Assembly (NCBI RefSeq): GCF_000013725.1
Contig: NC_007955.1
Coordinates: 1,519,579-1,583,578, forward strand
Reading direction: 5' to 3'
Source: Methanococcoides burtonii DSM 6242
Lineage (GTDB): Archaea > Halobacteriota > Methanosarcinia > Methanosarcinales > Methanosarcinaceae
DNA length: 64,000 bases
A model generated the notes under the pieces. It was not told where the DNA came from. It ran no database searches and worked only from the letters and a program-made list of their open reading frames with translations. The translations under genes were made by a program, and so were the position numbers. Positions 8,134-16,527 of this stretch are shown in pieces; the stretch's first letter is position 1, and the number at the start of each line of letters is the position of its first letter.

Positions 8134-8185
8134 AAAAGCATAACAGTCCCCACCGGTAAATATATCCCAGCCTCACGGACAGCAC

Positions 8186-8782
8186 TCACCCTTTCACTAT
8201 TTTTGCCCTATCCTTTGTCAGATTCGTGAGCTTGTCTGCAAATCCATCTTCCTCACCCTTCCTCACCTTAACAGATAGTTCGACCACATCGCAATAACTC
8301 TCCCCTGTGACCTGCCCATATTCCTCAGCCAGCCTTTTGATCGAATGCATATCAGAATAATCAAAGCGAACCAACAAGTCCACCATCTCATGAACCTCAA
8401 CGATTCCTGCTTCCTCAATTGCAGCAACTGCTGTTTCCCTGTAAGCCCTTGAAAGCCCGCCAAATCCCAGTTTGATGCCACCAAAATAACGTGTAACAAC
8501 GACAACCGTATTGCTCAACCCCTTAAGCTCCAGCACCTTGAAAACTGGCTTCCCCGAACTGCCAGCAGGTTCTCCGTCATCATCATATTTCGCTACAAGG
8601 GCATTGTCATTCTTTATCAGATAAGCCGAAACATTGTGATTGGCATCACTGTACTGTCCTTTGAGATGATCAATAAAGGCCCTTGCCTCCGCCTCACTAT
8701 CGATAGACCTCACATGACCTACGAAGGTAGAGTTCCTGAACTCTTTTCGGACAACTGCAAAAGAACCTACTGTTTTGTACAA
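8186..8782 (-). CDS. IMPACT/YigZ family protein
   Basis: 198 residues. Key family blocks are present: FVGHVRSIDSEAEARAFI, DDDGEPAGSSGKPVFKVLE (the signature DGEP-GT/S-G) and VVVTRYFGGIKLGFGGLSRAY. The C-terminal third is the ferredoxin-like DUF1949 domain. YigZ/IMPACT proteins associate with translation control in eukaryotes; the archaeal role is unknown. The only sensible start is a TTG at 8782, because no in-frame ATG precedes the conserved region. Confidence 0.85.
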   Translation of the reverse strand: MYKTVGSFAVVRKEFRNSTFVGHVRSIDSEAEARAFIDHLKGQYSDANHNVSAYLIKNDNALVAKYDDDGEPAGSSGKPVFKVLELKGLSNTVVVVTRYFGGIKLGFGGLSRAYRETAVAAIEEAGIVEVHEMVDLLVRFDYSDMHSIKRLAEEYGQVTGESYCDVVELSVKVRKGEEDGFADKLTNLTKDRAKIVKG

Positions 8783-8909
8783 TTCAACACCATCGCAATT
8801 ATGAATGGAAATAACTGCAAATATTTAGAAGGACGGGATACATACAATCGATAACTATAACAAACTATAACCAAGAATTAATTTATGATACATAAAATAG
8901 AGGGATTAC

Positions 8910-10064
8910 ATGTTATATCGTAAATTTGGCAATGCAGATGAAAAGGTCTCTATACTTGGATTTGGTTGCATGAGACTCCCTGTCATCGATGGAAAAGAAG
9001 ATCAGATCGATGAAGAAGAAGCGACCAGAATGATCGAATTTGCCATTGAAAAAGGGGTCAATTATTTTGATACCGCTTACCCGTATCATGCCGGAATGAG
9101 CGAACCCTTTGTTGGAAAGGTACTTGCGAAAGGCTATCGGGACAAGGTACTCCTTGCCACAAAGCTCCCGTTATGGCTTGTACAAACAAGGGAGGATATG
9201 GACAGATTCCTTGATGATCAATTGGAGCGCCTTCAGACAGACCATATTGACTTTTACCTCATGCATGGATTTACCAGAGGATACTGGAACAAAATGAGAG
9301 AACTCGGCATGTTCGAATTTATTGAAAATGCCATATCCAGTGGAAAGATAAAATATATCGGATTCTCGTTCCACGACGACATAACGGTATTCAAAGAGAT
9401 CATAGATGGCTACGACTGGGATTTCTGCATGATACAGTACAATTTCATGGATGAGGACTACCAGGCAGGAAAACAGGGCCTTCAATATGCCAAACAGAAA
9501 GGCATAGATGTAGCTATAATGGAACCATTACGGGGAGGTAATCTCGTACAGGTACCTGAAACAGTACAGCGCATATGGGACAGTGCCAAGATAAAACGCA
9601 CCCCTGCGAACTGGTGTTTCCAGTATTTGTGGGACCAGCCGGAAATAAGCATAGTTCTTAGCGGAATGAGCACTTTTGAGCAGGTAGAGCAGAATATTGC
9701 CTATGCTGAAAGAGGAGAAGCAAATTCGCTTACATCCAATGACAAAGAAGTTCTCCAGAAGGTACGCAAGTTCTACAATGAGAAAATGGAAGTCAATTGT
9801 ACTAACTGCAAATATTGTATGCCATGCCCAACAGGAGTGAATATCCCAGCCGCATTTACCTATCTTAACAGTGCCTCAATGTATGACAATGTTGAGAAAG
9901 CAAGTTTTCAATATGGTCTGTTCGTACCCCCCGAAGAAGCAGCCTCGAAGTGTACGGAATGTGGTCTTTGTGAAGAACATTGCCCACAGCACATTCGGAT
10001 ACAGGAGATGCTGAAGAGGGCAGTAACAGTTTTGGAGAATAATCGACATCCCATTAATATATAA
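8910..10064 (+). CDS. Aldo/keto reductase with C-terminal ferredoxin domain
   Basis: 384 residues. The TIM barrel (about 1-280) has the expected catalytic tetrad region: FDTAYPYHAG, LLATKLPLW and DFYLMHGF. It is followed by two Fe-S motifs, C-X2-C-X2-C-X2-CP (around residue 297) and C-X2-C-X2-C-X3-CP (around 350), each able to bind a [4Fe-4S] cluster. Such fused oxidoreductases are common in methanogens and clostridia and probably exchange electrons with ferredoxin; the substrate is unknown. It stands alone, with a good A+T-rich promoter region upstream and no operon partner. Confidence 0.88.
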   Translation: MLYRKFGNADEKVSILGFGCMRLPVIDGKEDQIDEEEATRMIEFAIEKGVNYFDTAYPYHAGMSEPFVGKVLAKGYRDKVLLATKLPLWLVQTREDMDRFLDDQLERLQTDHIDFYLMHGFTRGYWNKMRELGMFEFIENAISSGKIKYIGFSFHDDITVFKEIIDGYDWDFCMIQYNFMDEDYQAGKQGLQYAKQKGIDVAIMEPLRGGNLVQVPETVQRIWDSAKIKRTPANWCFQYLWDQPEISIVLSGMSTFEQVEQNIAYAERGEANSLTSNDKEVLQKVRKFYNEKMEVNCTNCKYCMPCPTGVNIPAAFTYLNSASMYDNVEKASFQYGLFVPPEEAASKCTECGLCEEHCPQHIRIQEMLKRAVTVLENNRHPINI

Positions 10065-10204
10065 TTGCGCATATATATTAATGATACTTGGATCGAAATA
10101 GTTCTAACCATATCGTTCAACGAAAAGCAGGCTACACCAATGAAAGAAAATAATTCTTTTGCATCTATTGAAGACGTTGCAAACAAAGGGGACATAATCA
10201 TCAA

Positions 10205-10378
10205 AAACCATTGGTATTTGAGCGTTTTAAACGTGTCGGAAACAGTAGCATAAAAGGAAGCGGACTTGGCCTTGCAATCGTAAAAAGGATAGTTGACCTG
10301 CATAAAGGAAAAGTTGGTGTGGAAGATAATCCTGAAGGACAAGGCAGTGTTTTCTGGGTCACATTGAAAAAAGCATAA
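10205..10378 (+). pseudogene. Histidine kinase C-terminal remnant
   Basis: In frame up to TAA 10376-10378 the DNA reads [29 protein letters not shown] and [13 protein letters not shown]: the F and G2 boxes and last strand of a HATPase_c domain. The N and G1 boxes, the phosphoacceptor histidine and the sensor part are missing, and a TGA closes the frame a few codons upstream. It is the stub of a deleted sensor kinase lying between two intact genes. Confidence 0.7.
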
Positions 10379-10425
10379 ATAATTATTAGGACATAGTAAA
10401 GGTATAGAAAAATGGGAGGAATCAA

Positions 10426-10659
10426 ATGGAAGAATTCACAACAGAAGAACTTGCAAAATACAACGGCAAAGATGGAGAAAAATGCTATTTTGCATATAAG
10501 GGGAAAGTCTATGATGTAACTGAAAGCATGCTATGGGAGGACGGTGACCATCAGGGAATGCATGAAGGAGGAATTGACCTTACAGCTGATCACGAAGATG
10601 CACCTCATGATGACGATGTGCTGGAAGATTTCCCAGTAGTGGGAACTTTGAAGGCCTGA
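10426..10659 (+). CDS. Cytochrome b5-like heme/steroid-binding protein
   Basis: 77 residues. The pattern FTTEELAKYNGKDGEKCYFAYKGKVYDVTES followed by W..GDHQGMHEGGIDLT and a final VVGTLK fits the small soluble Cyt-b5-like domain found in methanogens and clostridia. The candidate axial ligands are the histidines near HQGMH and DAPH. A ribosome-binding site GGGAGG stands 8 bases before the ATG. The true ligand (heme or other) is unproven. Confidence 0.82.
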   Translation: MEEFTTEELAKYNGKDGEKCYFAYKGKVYDVTESMLWEDGDHQGMHEGGIDLTADHEDAPHDDDVLEDFPVVGTLKA

Positions 10660-10691
10660 AGCCTTCATTTTTTCGAGGCTTTGGTAGCCTC
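10650..10691 (+). terminator. Double-hairpin terminator after the b5-like gene
   Basis: First hairpin GAAGGC/GCCTTC (10650-10655 with 10661-10666) overlaps the stop codon and is followed by ATTTTTTC. A second hairpin GAGGCT/AGCCTC (10675-10680 with 10686-10691) is followed by CATTTAACTTTTT. Both fit a T-run-dependent archaeal terminator. Confidence 0.7.
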
Positions 10692-10811
10692 ATTTAACTT
10701 TTTACCTTATGATAAGCTCAAGAGTAAACAGCTTTTTTTAGATTTTTGTGTCCGAAATGTACATCCCGTGCCACAATAAATACACAATGCGGCAAATTAT
10801 TCCCATTTAAT

Positions 10812-10827
10812 GGAAAGATATATAAAC
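10812..10827 (+). promoter_or_regulatory. BRE/TATA promoter of the coenzyme M operon
   Basis: GGAAAGATATATAAAC at about 10812-10827 combines a BRE-like purine run with a TATA box. Its centre is about 26 bases before the ATG at 10848, so transcription should start within a few bases of the start codon. No ribosome-binding site is visible, which points to a leaderless or near-leaderless first gene. Confidence 0.65.
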
Positions 10828-10847
10828 ATATTTTCTGACTTGAACAC

Positions 10848-12101
10848 ATGAAAAAATATATTGTGAAATGTCCCGGATGCGGAGAAGTTCGTGATCAATA
10901 CGCATTACACTGTCCTGATGATGATGCTTTACCACGTACCGAATACTTCAAAAAACAGATCGTGCCAGCGGATATGCCGGGAATGTGGAGATATTACGAC
11001 TGGCTGCCTGTGAACGGCATAATCGAGAAAGGATCCGGCAGACCTGTGACCTACAAAAGTGAAGGGTTTGCAAAAGAACTGAGATTAAGCGATCTGAATA
11101 TAACTTTCAATGGATACTGGCCTGAAAATGAAGGTTTCATAAGAACATGCAGTTTTAAAGACCTTGAATCGTTCCCGACCATGCAGCGCCTTTTGGAAAA
11201 CAATGAAAGGAGGGTGCTTGTTGTGGCATCTGCAGGCAATACTGCAAGGGCATTCGCCCATGTAGCATCAATTACAGGATATCCGTTATTGCTCATAGTT
11301 CCAAAGAACAGCACCCATAGGCTCTGGACAACTGAAGAGGACACATCTTCGGTCTGTACGGTAACGGTAGATGGTGACTACTACCAGGCCATCGCAATGG
11401 CGGAAAAGATAGCAGCAAGGGATGGTTTTGTCAGCGAAGGCGGAGCACGCAACGTTGCCAGACGTGATGGAATGGGAACCGTGATGCTTGATGCAGTCCT
11501 CACGACAAAGAGCCTCCCACAGCATTATTTCCAGGCCGTCGGAAGCGGTACTGGCGGAATATCCGCATGGGAAGCAGCCATGAGGCTCATAGAGGATGGT
11601 CGTTTCGGCAATAATATGCCACGCCTTCATCTTGCACAAAACCTTCCATGTGCACCGCTTTATTCAACATGGACCGGGGAACAGACCAATGGGAACTGTC
11701 CGGAAGAGATGTACGATGATGTGCTTTTCAACAGAAAACCACCATACTTAGCCACCGGTGGCGTGAAAGATGCCCTTGATGACACTAATGGGATCATCTA
11801 CGGAATAACGAACAAAGAAGCTGACGAAGCAAGAAAGATCTTTGAAGAGAACGAAGGCATTGACATATTACCTGCTCCTGCAATTGCCTGTGCGGCCATT
11901 ATGAAAGCTTTGGAAAAAGGCGAGATAAAGGCTGATGAAAATATTGTTCTGAACATTACAGGAGGAGGGCAGAAACGTCTGGAAGAGGAATTACCAACCC
12001 GACAGTTGAGTGTTGATCTTGCACTATCCCCAGATGATAAGGACGCAGAGAACAAGATATTGGAAAAGGTCGCTGAACTTTTAAAGAACGGAGGTTATTG
12101 A
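10848..12101 (+). CDS. Cysteate synthase (threonine synthase paralogue)
   Basis: 417 residues, fold type II PLP enzyme. An N-terminal zinc-ribbon-like part (CPGCGEVRDQYALHC) is followed by RTCSFKDLES, where Lys would carry PLP, ASAGNTARAFA (phosphate/substrate loop) and GSGTGGISAWEA (PLP phosphate loop). In Methanosarcinales this paralogue converts O-phosphoserine and sulfite to L-cysteate, the first committed step toward coenzyme M in organisms without ComABC. Its place at the head of an operon ending in comD-comE supports this over threonine synthase. Transamination of cysteate to sulfopyruvate needs an aspartate aminotransferase, not found in this window. Confidence 0.88.
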   Translation: MKKYIVKCPGCGEVRDQYALHCPDDDALPRTEYFKKQIVPADMPGMWRYYDWLPVNGIIEKGSGRPVTYKSEGFAKELRLSDLNITFNGYWPENEGFIRTCSFKDLESFPTMQRLLENNERRVLVVASAGNTARAFAHVASITGYPLLLIVPKNSTHRLWTTEEDTSSVCTVTVDGDYYQAIAMAEKIAARDGFVSEGGARNVARRDGMGTVMLDAVLTTKSLPQHYFQAVGSGTGGISAWEAAMRLIEDGRFGNNMPRLHLAQNLPCAPLYSTWTGEQTNGNCPEEMYDDVLFNRKPPYLATGGVKDALDDTNGIIYGITNKEADEARKIFEENEGIDILPAPAIACAAIMKALEKGEIKADENIVLNITGGGQKRLEEELPTRQLSVDLALSPDDKDAENKILEKVAELLKNGGY

Positions 12102-12866
12102 ATGAACGATACCATCAAACTGACCATCATGGGCGGCATTGATAAAGCAGGGATCGAAGAACCTGTAAAGCTCGTTGAAATGAACCCCGGAGATATTCTG
12201 GGAATAGTCGGACCTACAGGGTCCGGAAAGAGCACTCTTATCGATGACATTGAGCAGCTCGCACAGGGTGATACTCCGACACAGCGCAGGATATTGATAA
12301 ATGATACCGAGCCTGAGATGGGGCTTAGGGTAGACCCACGCCGGAAACTGATAGCACAGCTTTCCCAGAACATGCATTTCCTTGCTGATATGACCGTTTC
12401 GGAATTTCTCCAGATGCATGCCCGGAGTCGTGGAAAGGACCCGGAACTCATGCATCGTGTCATCGAACTGGCAAACCGCCTAACAGGAGAGCCAATACAT
12501 GAAGATGAGCAGCTTACGGTCTTAAGCGGAGGTCAATCCCGCTCCCTTATGACAGCGGATATTGCGGTCATAAGTGATTCACCCATCGTGCTTATCGATG
12601 AGATTGAGAATGCGGGAATAAAGAAGCAGGAAGCACTGAGCTTACTATCCGGTGAAGGAAAGATAGTCGTGGTAGTGACACATGATCCGGTACTTGCACT
12701 GATGGCATCCCGCAGGATAGTCATCAGAAATGGCGGAATGTGTGATATCATAACCACAAGTGCTGAAGAAAAAGAGATGTGTAACCGTGTTTCAGAGGTA
12801 GATGACTGGCTGATGGACCTGCGTGAGATCATACGGCGCGGAGACCTGGTGGAAGGTGTGGCATGA
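12102..12866 (+). CDS. ABC-type ATPase in the coenzyme M operon
   Basis: 254 residues with a complete ABC cassette: Walker [11 protein letters not shown] (about residue 37), Q-loop AQLSQNM, signature LSGGQ, Walker [12 protein letters not shown] and the switch histidine VVVTHDP. No membrane partner lies nearby, so it is unlikely to be a simple transporter subunit. It starts directly after the cysteate synthase stop and its own stop overlaps the next start (ATGA at 12863). The nucleotide-dependent step is unknown; with its neighbours a GTPase and an Fe-S protein, a maturation, metal- or sulfur-delivery role in coenzyme M synthesis is a reasonable inference. Confidence 0.8.
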   Translation: MNDTIKLTIMGGIDKAGIEEPVKLVEMNPGDILGIVGPTGSGKSTLIDDIEQLAQGDTPTQRRILINDTEPEMGLRVDPRRKLIAQLSQNMHFLADMTVSEFLQMHARSRGKDPELMHRVIELANRLTGEPIHEDEQLTVLSGGQSRSLMTADIAVISDSPIVLIDEIENAGIKKQEALSLLSGEGKIVVVVTHDPVLALMASRRIVIRNGGMCDIITTSAEEKEMCNRVSEVDDWLMDLREIIRRGDLVEGVA

Positions 12867-13561
12867 AACTTGTAGTGGTTGCAGGAACCCCGGGTTCCGG
12901 AAAAACGTCAGTATTACTGCATACAATAAAGGCATTGATAAGAAGGGAAAACAAGCCGGCTGTTGTCAAGGTGGATTGTCTCTGGACAGATGACGATAAA
13001 AGATTTGGAAGGCTCGGAGTTCCCATACGTGTAGGCCTTGCAAAGGATATGTGTCCTGACCATTTTACCATATATAACACCGAGCCAATGATAGAATGGG
13101 CTGAAAGAGAAGGTGCAAATGTGTTGCTCAACGAGACTGCTGGATTGTGCCTGAGGTGTGCACCATATCCAGACTCCTGTCTTGCTGTCTGCGTGATCGA
13201 TGTTACCACCGGGCCGAACACGCCTTTAAAAGTAGGACCACTACTGACAACCGCAGATGTTGTGGTAATGACAAAGGGAGATATTGTCTCACAGGCAGAA
13301 CGTGAGGTTTTCAGAGAGAGAGTACTGGAAGTCAATCCTGATAGTATGGTCATAGAAGCCAATGGACTTACAGGCAAGGGTGCCATCGAACTTGCCGAAC
13401 TTATAGAGAACAGCGTCGAAACAGTAGAGGACATGGAGTTGAGATACAATCCACCGCTTGCCATCTGTACTCTTTGCAGTGGCGAAAAACGTGTGGGACG
13501 TAAGTATCACATGGGAGTTCTCCGGCATCTGGACGGTTTCATGGAATACAAGGGGGAATGA
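12863..13561 (+). CDS. HypB/CobW-like GTPase in the coenzyme M operon
   Basis: 232 residues, SIMIBI-class P-loop protein. It shows Walker [10 protein letters not shown] at the very N-terminus, [12 protein letters not shown] (switch I), [16 protein letters not shown] (a G3-like ExAG followed by C-X2-C) and VVMTKGD (G4). A second C-X2-C sits near the C-terminus (ICTLCSGE). HypB, UreG and CobW relatives insert or deliver metals; the cysteine pairs could hold such a metal. ATGA overlap with the ATPase upstream and a 3-base gap to the next gene imply coupled translation. The target is unknown, but position points to an enzyme of coenzyme M formation. Confidence 0.8.
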   Translation: MKLVVVAGTPGSGKTSVLLHTIKALIRRENKPAVVKVDCLWTDDDKRFGRLGVPIRVGLAKDMCPDHFTIYNTEPMIEWAEREGANVLLNETAGLCLRCAPYPDSCLAVCVIDVTTGPNTPLKVGPLLTTADVVVMTKGDIVSQAEREVFRERVLEVNPDSMVIEANGLTGKGAIELAELIENSVETVEDMELRYNPPLAICTLCSGEKRVGRKYHMGVLRHLDGFMEYKGE

Positions 13562-13564
13562 GCA

Positions 13565-14191
13565 TTGGATGACCTATTGGAACTCCTTCCGGGATATAAT
13601 TGCGGCAAATGTGGATACCAGCAATGCAGGGACCTTGCTGAGAACATCAGAACAGCCGATGATATCAGTCGTTGCCCGTTCATGGGAAAACAGCAATTCG
13701 CAAAGAACAGGAAGAAGTTGAAAGACCTTCTGAAGACAACGGTCAAACGCCTGGACATTGTTGGCGTTATTGATGGAATTGAAGCTGATTTCACCCTTGC
13801 ACCGCTTGAGGGTGAGCCGACCTGCAGAGAAGACATTCACCCAATAGACGGCACCGAGTTTAAAGCAGGCGACTTTGTAAGATATAGACCCCTTGGCTGT
13901 CCGATAACACATTTTGCAAAGGTGATTGCATCAGGAAGAGGGATGACCACGATTCACATGGTAGGCCCACAGCAGCGTCTCGGAAATGAGGATATTGAAT
14001 TCATCGATGGAGGTATCTGCCTTATATTCGCTTTTGACGGAAAGATAGAGCAAGGGCGTATCCCAAAGGTCGCCGAGACCGTGAAGTTCATCCCCACACA
14101 CTGCATGATGCAAAAGGTTCACTCCGGCATTGTTGTCGGCATAGAGGACAGGAACATAAGGATAGAAGCTATCGATCTTAAGGTGTGGTGA
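13565..14191 (+). CDS. Iron-sulfur protein with CGKCGYQQC motif
   Basis: 208 residues from a TTG start at 13565, which has GGGGG eight bases upstream; no ATG or GTG fits. Residues about 9-45 contain YNCGKCGYQQC and, further on, ISRCPFMG: C-X2-C-X4-C plus a later cysteine, as in the [4Fe-4S] domains of the CODH/ACS corrinoid subunit and RnfB. The remainder is beta-rich (EFKAGDFVRYRPLGCPITHFAKV and a repeated hairpin) and not assigned by me. It probably works with the preceding ATPase and GTPase. Its stop overlaps the comD start. Confidence 0.75.
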   Translation: MDDLLELLPGYNCGKCGYQQCRDLAENIRTADDISRCPFMGKQQFAKNRKKLKDLLKTTVKRLDIVGVIDGIEADFTLAPLEGEPTCREDIHPIDGTEFKAGDFVRYRPLGCPITHFAKVIASGRGMTTIHMVGPQQRLGNEDIEFIDGGICLIFAFDGKIEQGRIPKVAETVKFIPTHCMMQKVHSGIVVGIEDRNIRIEAIDLKVW

Positions 14192-14694
14192 TACAAATAG
14201 ATGCCAGTACAGCAGTGTTTGACAGTCTAAAACTGACAGGAGTGGACCTCGTAGTGAGTGTCCCATGCATAAACCTGAAAGATGTACTCACCATGATCGA
14301 TAACGATCCTACGATGCTACATATTCCGGTCACACGTGAAGAGGAGGGCGTGGGCATCTGTGCCGGAGCTTACATGGGAGGAAGGATCCCCGTAATGCTA
14401 ATGCAAAATTCGGGACTCGGAAACTCGATCAATGCTTTGGCATCATTGAACAACCTTTTTCATATCCCGTTACTCCTTATAATGAGCCACCGCGGCTGTG
14501 AAGGGGAGACGATCTGTGCACAATACCCAATGGGACAAATGACACCTTCATTACTCGATACCCTTGGCATACCATATGTCGTTCCCACCATCGATACTGT
14601 GGAAGATGCAATACACTATGCGTGGAGAATAGCCATTGAAAAAAAGAGACCTGTAGCAGTTCTTCTTGAGATCGGGTTCTGGGAGGCAGAATGA
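14188..14694 (+). CDS. comD: Sulfopyruvate decarboxylase, alpha subunit
   Basis: 169 residues. The protein is the N-terminal (Pyr-binding) half of a thiamine diphosphate decarboxylase: VSVPCINLKDVLTMI, HIPVTREEEGVGICAGAYMGG with the conserved Glu, and MQNSGLGNSINALASL. With ComE it decarboxylates sulfopyruvate to sulfoacetaldehyde. I prefer the GTG at 14188, which overlaps the preceding TGA as GTGA; the GTG at 14185 is equally in frame. Its end overlaps comE (ATGA at 14691). Confidence 0.9.
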   Translation: MIQIDASTAVFDSLKLTGVDLVVSVPCINLKDVLTMIDNDPTMLHIPVTREEEGVGICAGAYMGGRIPVMLMQNSGLGNSINALASLNNLFHIPLLLIMSHRGCEGETICAQYPMGQMTPSLLDTLGIPYVVPTIDTVEDAIHYAWRIAIEKKRPVAVLLEIGFWEAE

Positions 14695-15260
14695 GACGTT
14701 TCGATGCCATTAAAGCGATAGTTCAAAAGGCAGAAGACAAGGATTCACTCCTCATCTGCAATATTGGATACCCTTCCCGCGAACTACATCACCTGAAAGA
14801 CAGGAGTGCGAATTTCTACATGCTGGGCTCAATGGGACTTTCATCATCCATCGGCCTTGGAGTTGCCCTTTCAGTTCCCGACAGACATGTCATAGCAATA
14901 GACGGGGACGGTTCGGTCCTGATGAACATGGGAAGTCTTGCCACCATTGCACACCAGCATCCTGAAAATTACCTTTTGGTAGTGATAGACAATGGAGCCT
15001 ACGGTTCTACCGGAAACCAGCTCACAGCCACAGCTCTTGGCACCGACCTTGCAATCGTTGCAAAAGGAGCTGGTATCGATGAAGTTCATAATACTTTCAG
15101 CGAAGAGGAATTCAGGGAGAAACTAAAAAATGTTGACAGGGGAGTAATTGTGGTGCACGTTGATGCAGGAAATTCAAAAGTTCCTGTGATTCACCTGACC
15201 CCTGAAAAGATAATCGAAAGGTTCATGTCCGAATGCGCTCGACCATCGATGTCATCCTGA
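14691..15260 (+). CDS. comE: Sulfopyruvate decarboxylase, beta subunit
   Basis: 189 residues, the thiamine diphosphate-binding half: GSMGLSSSIGLGVAL, then IDGDGSVLMNMGSL and VVIDNGAYGSTGNQ, the GDG...N motif that holds Mg and diphosphate. It completes the decarboxylase with ComD. In some relatives the two are fused; here they are separate genes with a 4-base overlap. The last 38 bases overlap the end of the convergent marker-16 gene. Confidence 0.92.
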   Translation: MRRFDAIKAIVQKAEDKDSLLICNIGYPSRELHHLKDRSANFYMLGSMGLSSSIGLGVALSVPDRHVIAIDGDGSVLMNMGSLATIAHQHPENYLLVVIDNGAYGSTGNQLTATALGTDLAIVAKGAGIDEVHNTFSEEEFREKLKNVDRGVIVVHVDAGNSKVPVIHLTPEKIIERFMSECARPSMSS

Positions 15261-16506
15261 AGGAACCATCAAGTATCTGTTCTTTTAACTTTTCAGATAA
15301 TTCCAGAGCCCTTTTCTTATCAGACTGACGCAGGACGATAGGAACATTTGTGGACTCCCCTCCAAGCTCAAAATTGATGGAGCCAAGATTGGCAGTGAAA
15401 ACATCGGTCACACACAGAGTGGAACAAAGACCGCAATTGAAACATGTGTACCGATCAAGTTTTACCTCACCGTCCCCAAAACTGATAGAAGCCATGGGAC
15501 ACATCTCCGCAGGTTCACACAAAGTACAGCCAATGCATTCATCCGGGCTGAAGTCTATCGCAAGGTCCGTGCCTTCCCACACATCGCCATAGTCGGAATA
15601 ACCAACACATGCCCTATTATCAACGGCCATTACCGGCATCTTAAGCTGCCTGTCACGTTCCTTTATCGATTCGAGCACTGAATCACTTGTCACAGGAACA
15701 GGCACAGCCCAGGAAACAATACATTCCGGACCGGCTGAAGTGGAAAAGCCGCCCATGTATTCAGGTTTCATCTCATGCATATCCGCAAAGGCAGTAAGGT
15801 TAGGTTTTTCCGCACTGCTGCGGGTCCCGGACCCCATTATGAAACCTTCGGAGCCGTTCATGAGCATACGTGTCCCAATCCCAATAGATTCCAGGAGAGG
15901 ATCGTTCTTAACCGGATTTATCTGACCGCAACCGGAAATAGTAGCCTCTGTAAGCCTTGGACCAAACTCCATGGCATGAAATATACTGGCTGCTGGCTCA
16001 TCCGAAGTGTTCACAAATGCAGAATAGTTCTTGAAAGCATGCCTTGTGCCGTAAAGCATAGCATACGGCATACCATCAAGTGTTACCTGCGTCTTGAACG
16101 ACTCACCATTATCAGTAATTACTTTGACCTCCACAGTCATCCTTTCTGCAAGGTCACGGAAAAGATGACCTGCACCATATCGTGAGTCATCTACACTGTG
16201 GTCTGTACCGAAAAGCATCAGGTCAAGAATGCCAAGCCTTTCGTTCGGGCATGGTCCAACGTGTGCAGGCACACCATTCATATAGACTTCTTTTGCACGT
16301 AAGAAACTATGAGAAGACTTCACAGGAAATGATAGTATCGCGTATGTGCCACTCATTATGGCACGCGTGGCTGCTGTCACAACATCCACATCTTCAGCTC
16401 TTATATCTTCCCCACTATCCACAAGATCACAGACCTGTTGAGCGGTAAGCACAACTGCATCTCCTTTTTCGATCTTGCGATTTATCTGTTCAATGCTTTG
16501 TTCCAT
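15223..16506 (-). CDS. Methanogenesis marker 16 metalloprotein (DUF39 plus ferredoxin)
   Basis: 427 residues. The DUF39/COG1900 domain (about 1-315) contains HVGPCPNERLGILDLM, ISGCGQINPVKNDP and a cysteine in DNRACVGYSDYG. The C-terminal part has two [4Fe-4S] motifs: CIGCTLCEPAEMCPM and CFNCGLCSTLCV. DUF39 relatives convert an aldehyde (aspartate semialdehyde) into homocysteine using protein persulfide. By analogy this methanogen-specific branch is proposed to reduce and thiolate sulfoacetaldehyde to coenzyme M; that is inference here. Lying tail-to-tail with comE and overlapping it by 38 bases, it is the natural last step of the pathway. Confidence 0.85.
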   Translation of the reverse strand: MEQSIEQINRKIEKGDAVVLTAQQVCDLVDSGEDIRAEDVDVVTAATRAIMSGTYAILSFPVKSSHSFLRAKEVYMNGVPAHVGPCPNERLGILDLMLFGTDHSVDDSRYGAGHLFRDLAERMTVEVKVITDNGESFKTQVTLDGMPYAMLYGTRHAFKNYSAFVNTSDEPAASIFHAMEFGPRLTEATISGCGQINPVKNDPLLESIGIGTRMLMNGSEGFIMGSGTRSSAEKPNLTAFADMHEMKPEYMGGFSTSAGPECIVSWAVPVPVTSDSVLESIKERDRQLKMPVMAVDNRACVGYSDYGDVWEGTDLAIDFSPDECIGCTLCEPAEMCPMASISFGDGEVKLDRYTCFNCGLCSTLCVTDVFTANLGSINFELGGESTNVPIVLRQSDKKRALELSEKLKEQILDGSFRMTSMVERIRT

Positions 16507-16527
16507 GAGATCACCTGATCATTTCTG

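Noticed and set aside
10848-12101. Threonine synthase
   Set aside because: Fold is the same, but the operon with comD-comE and the altered lysine context (SFKDLE) favour cysteate synthase.
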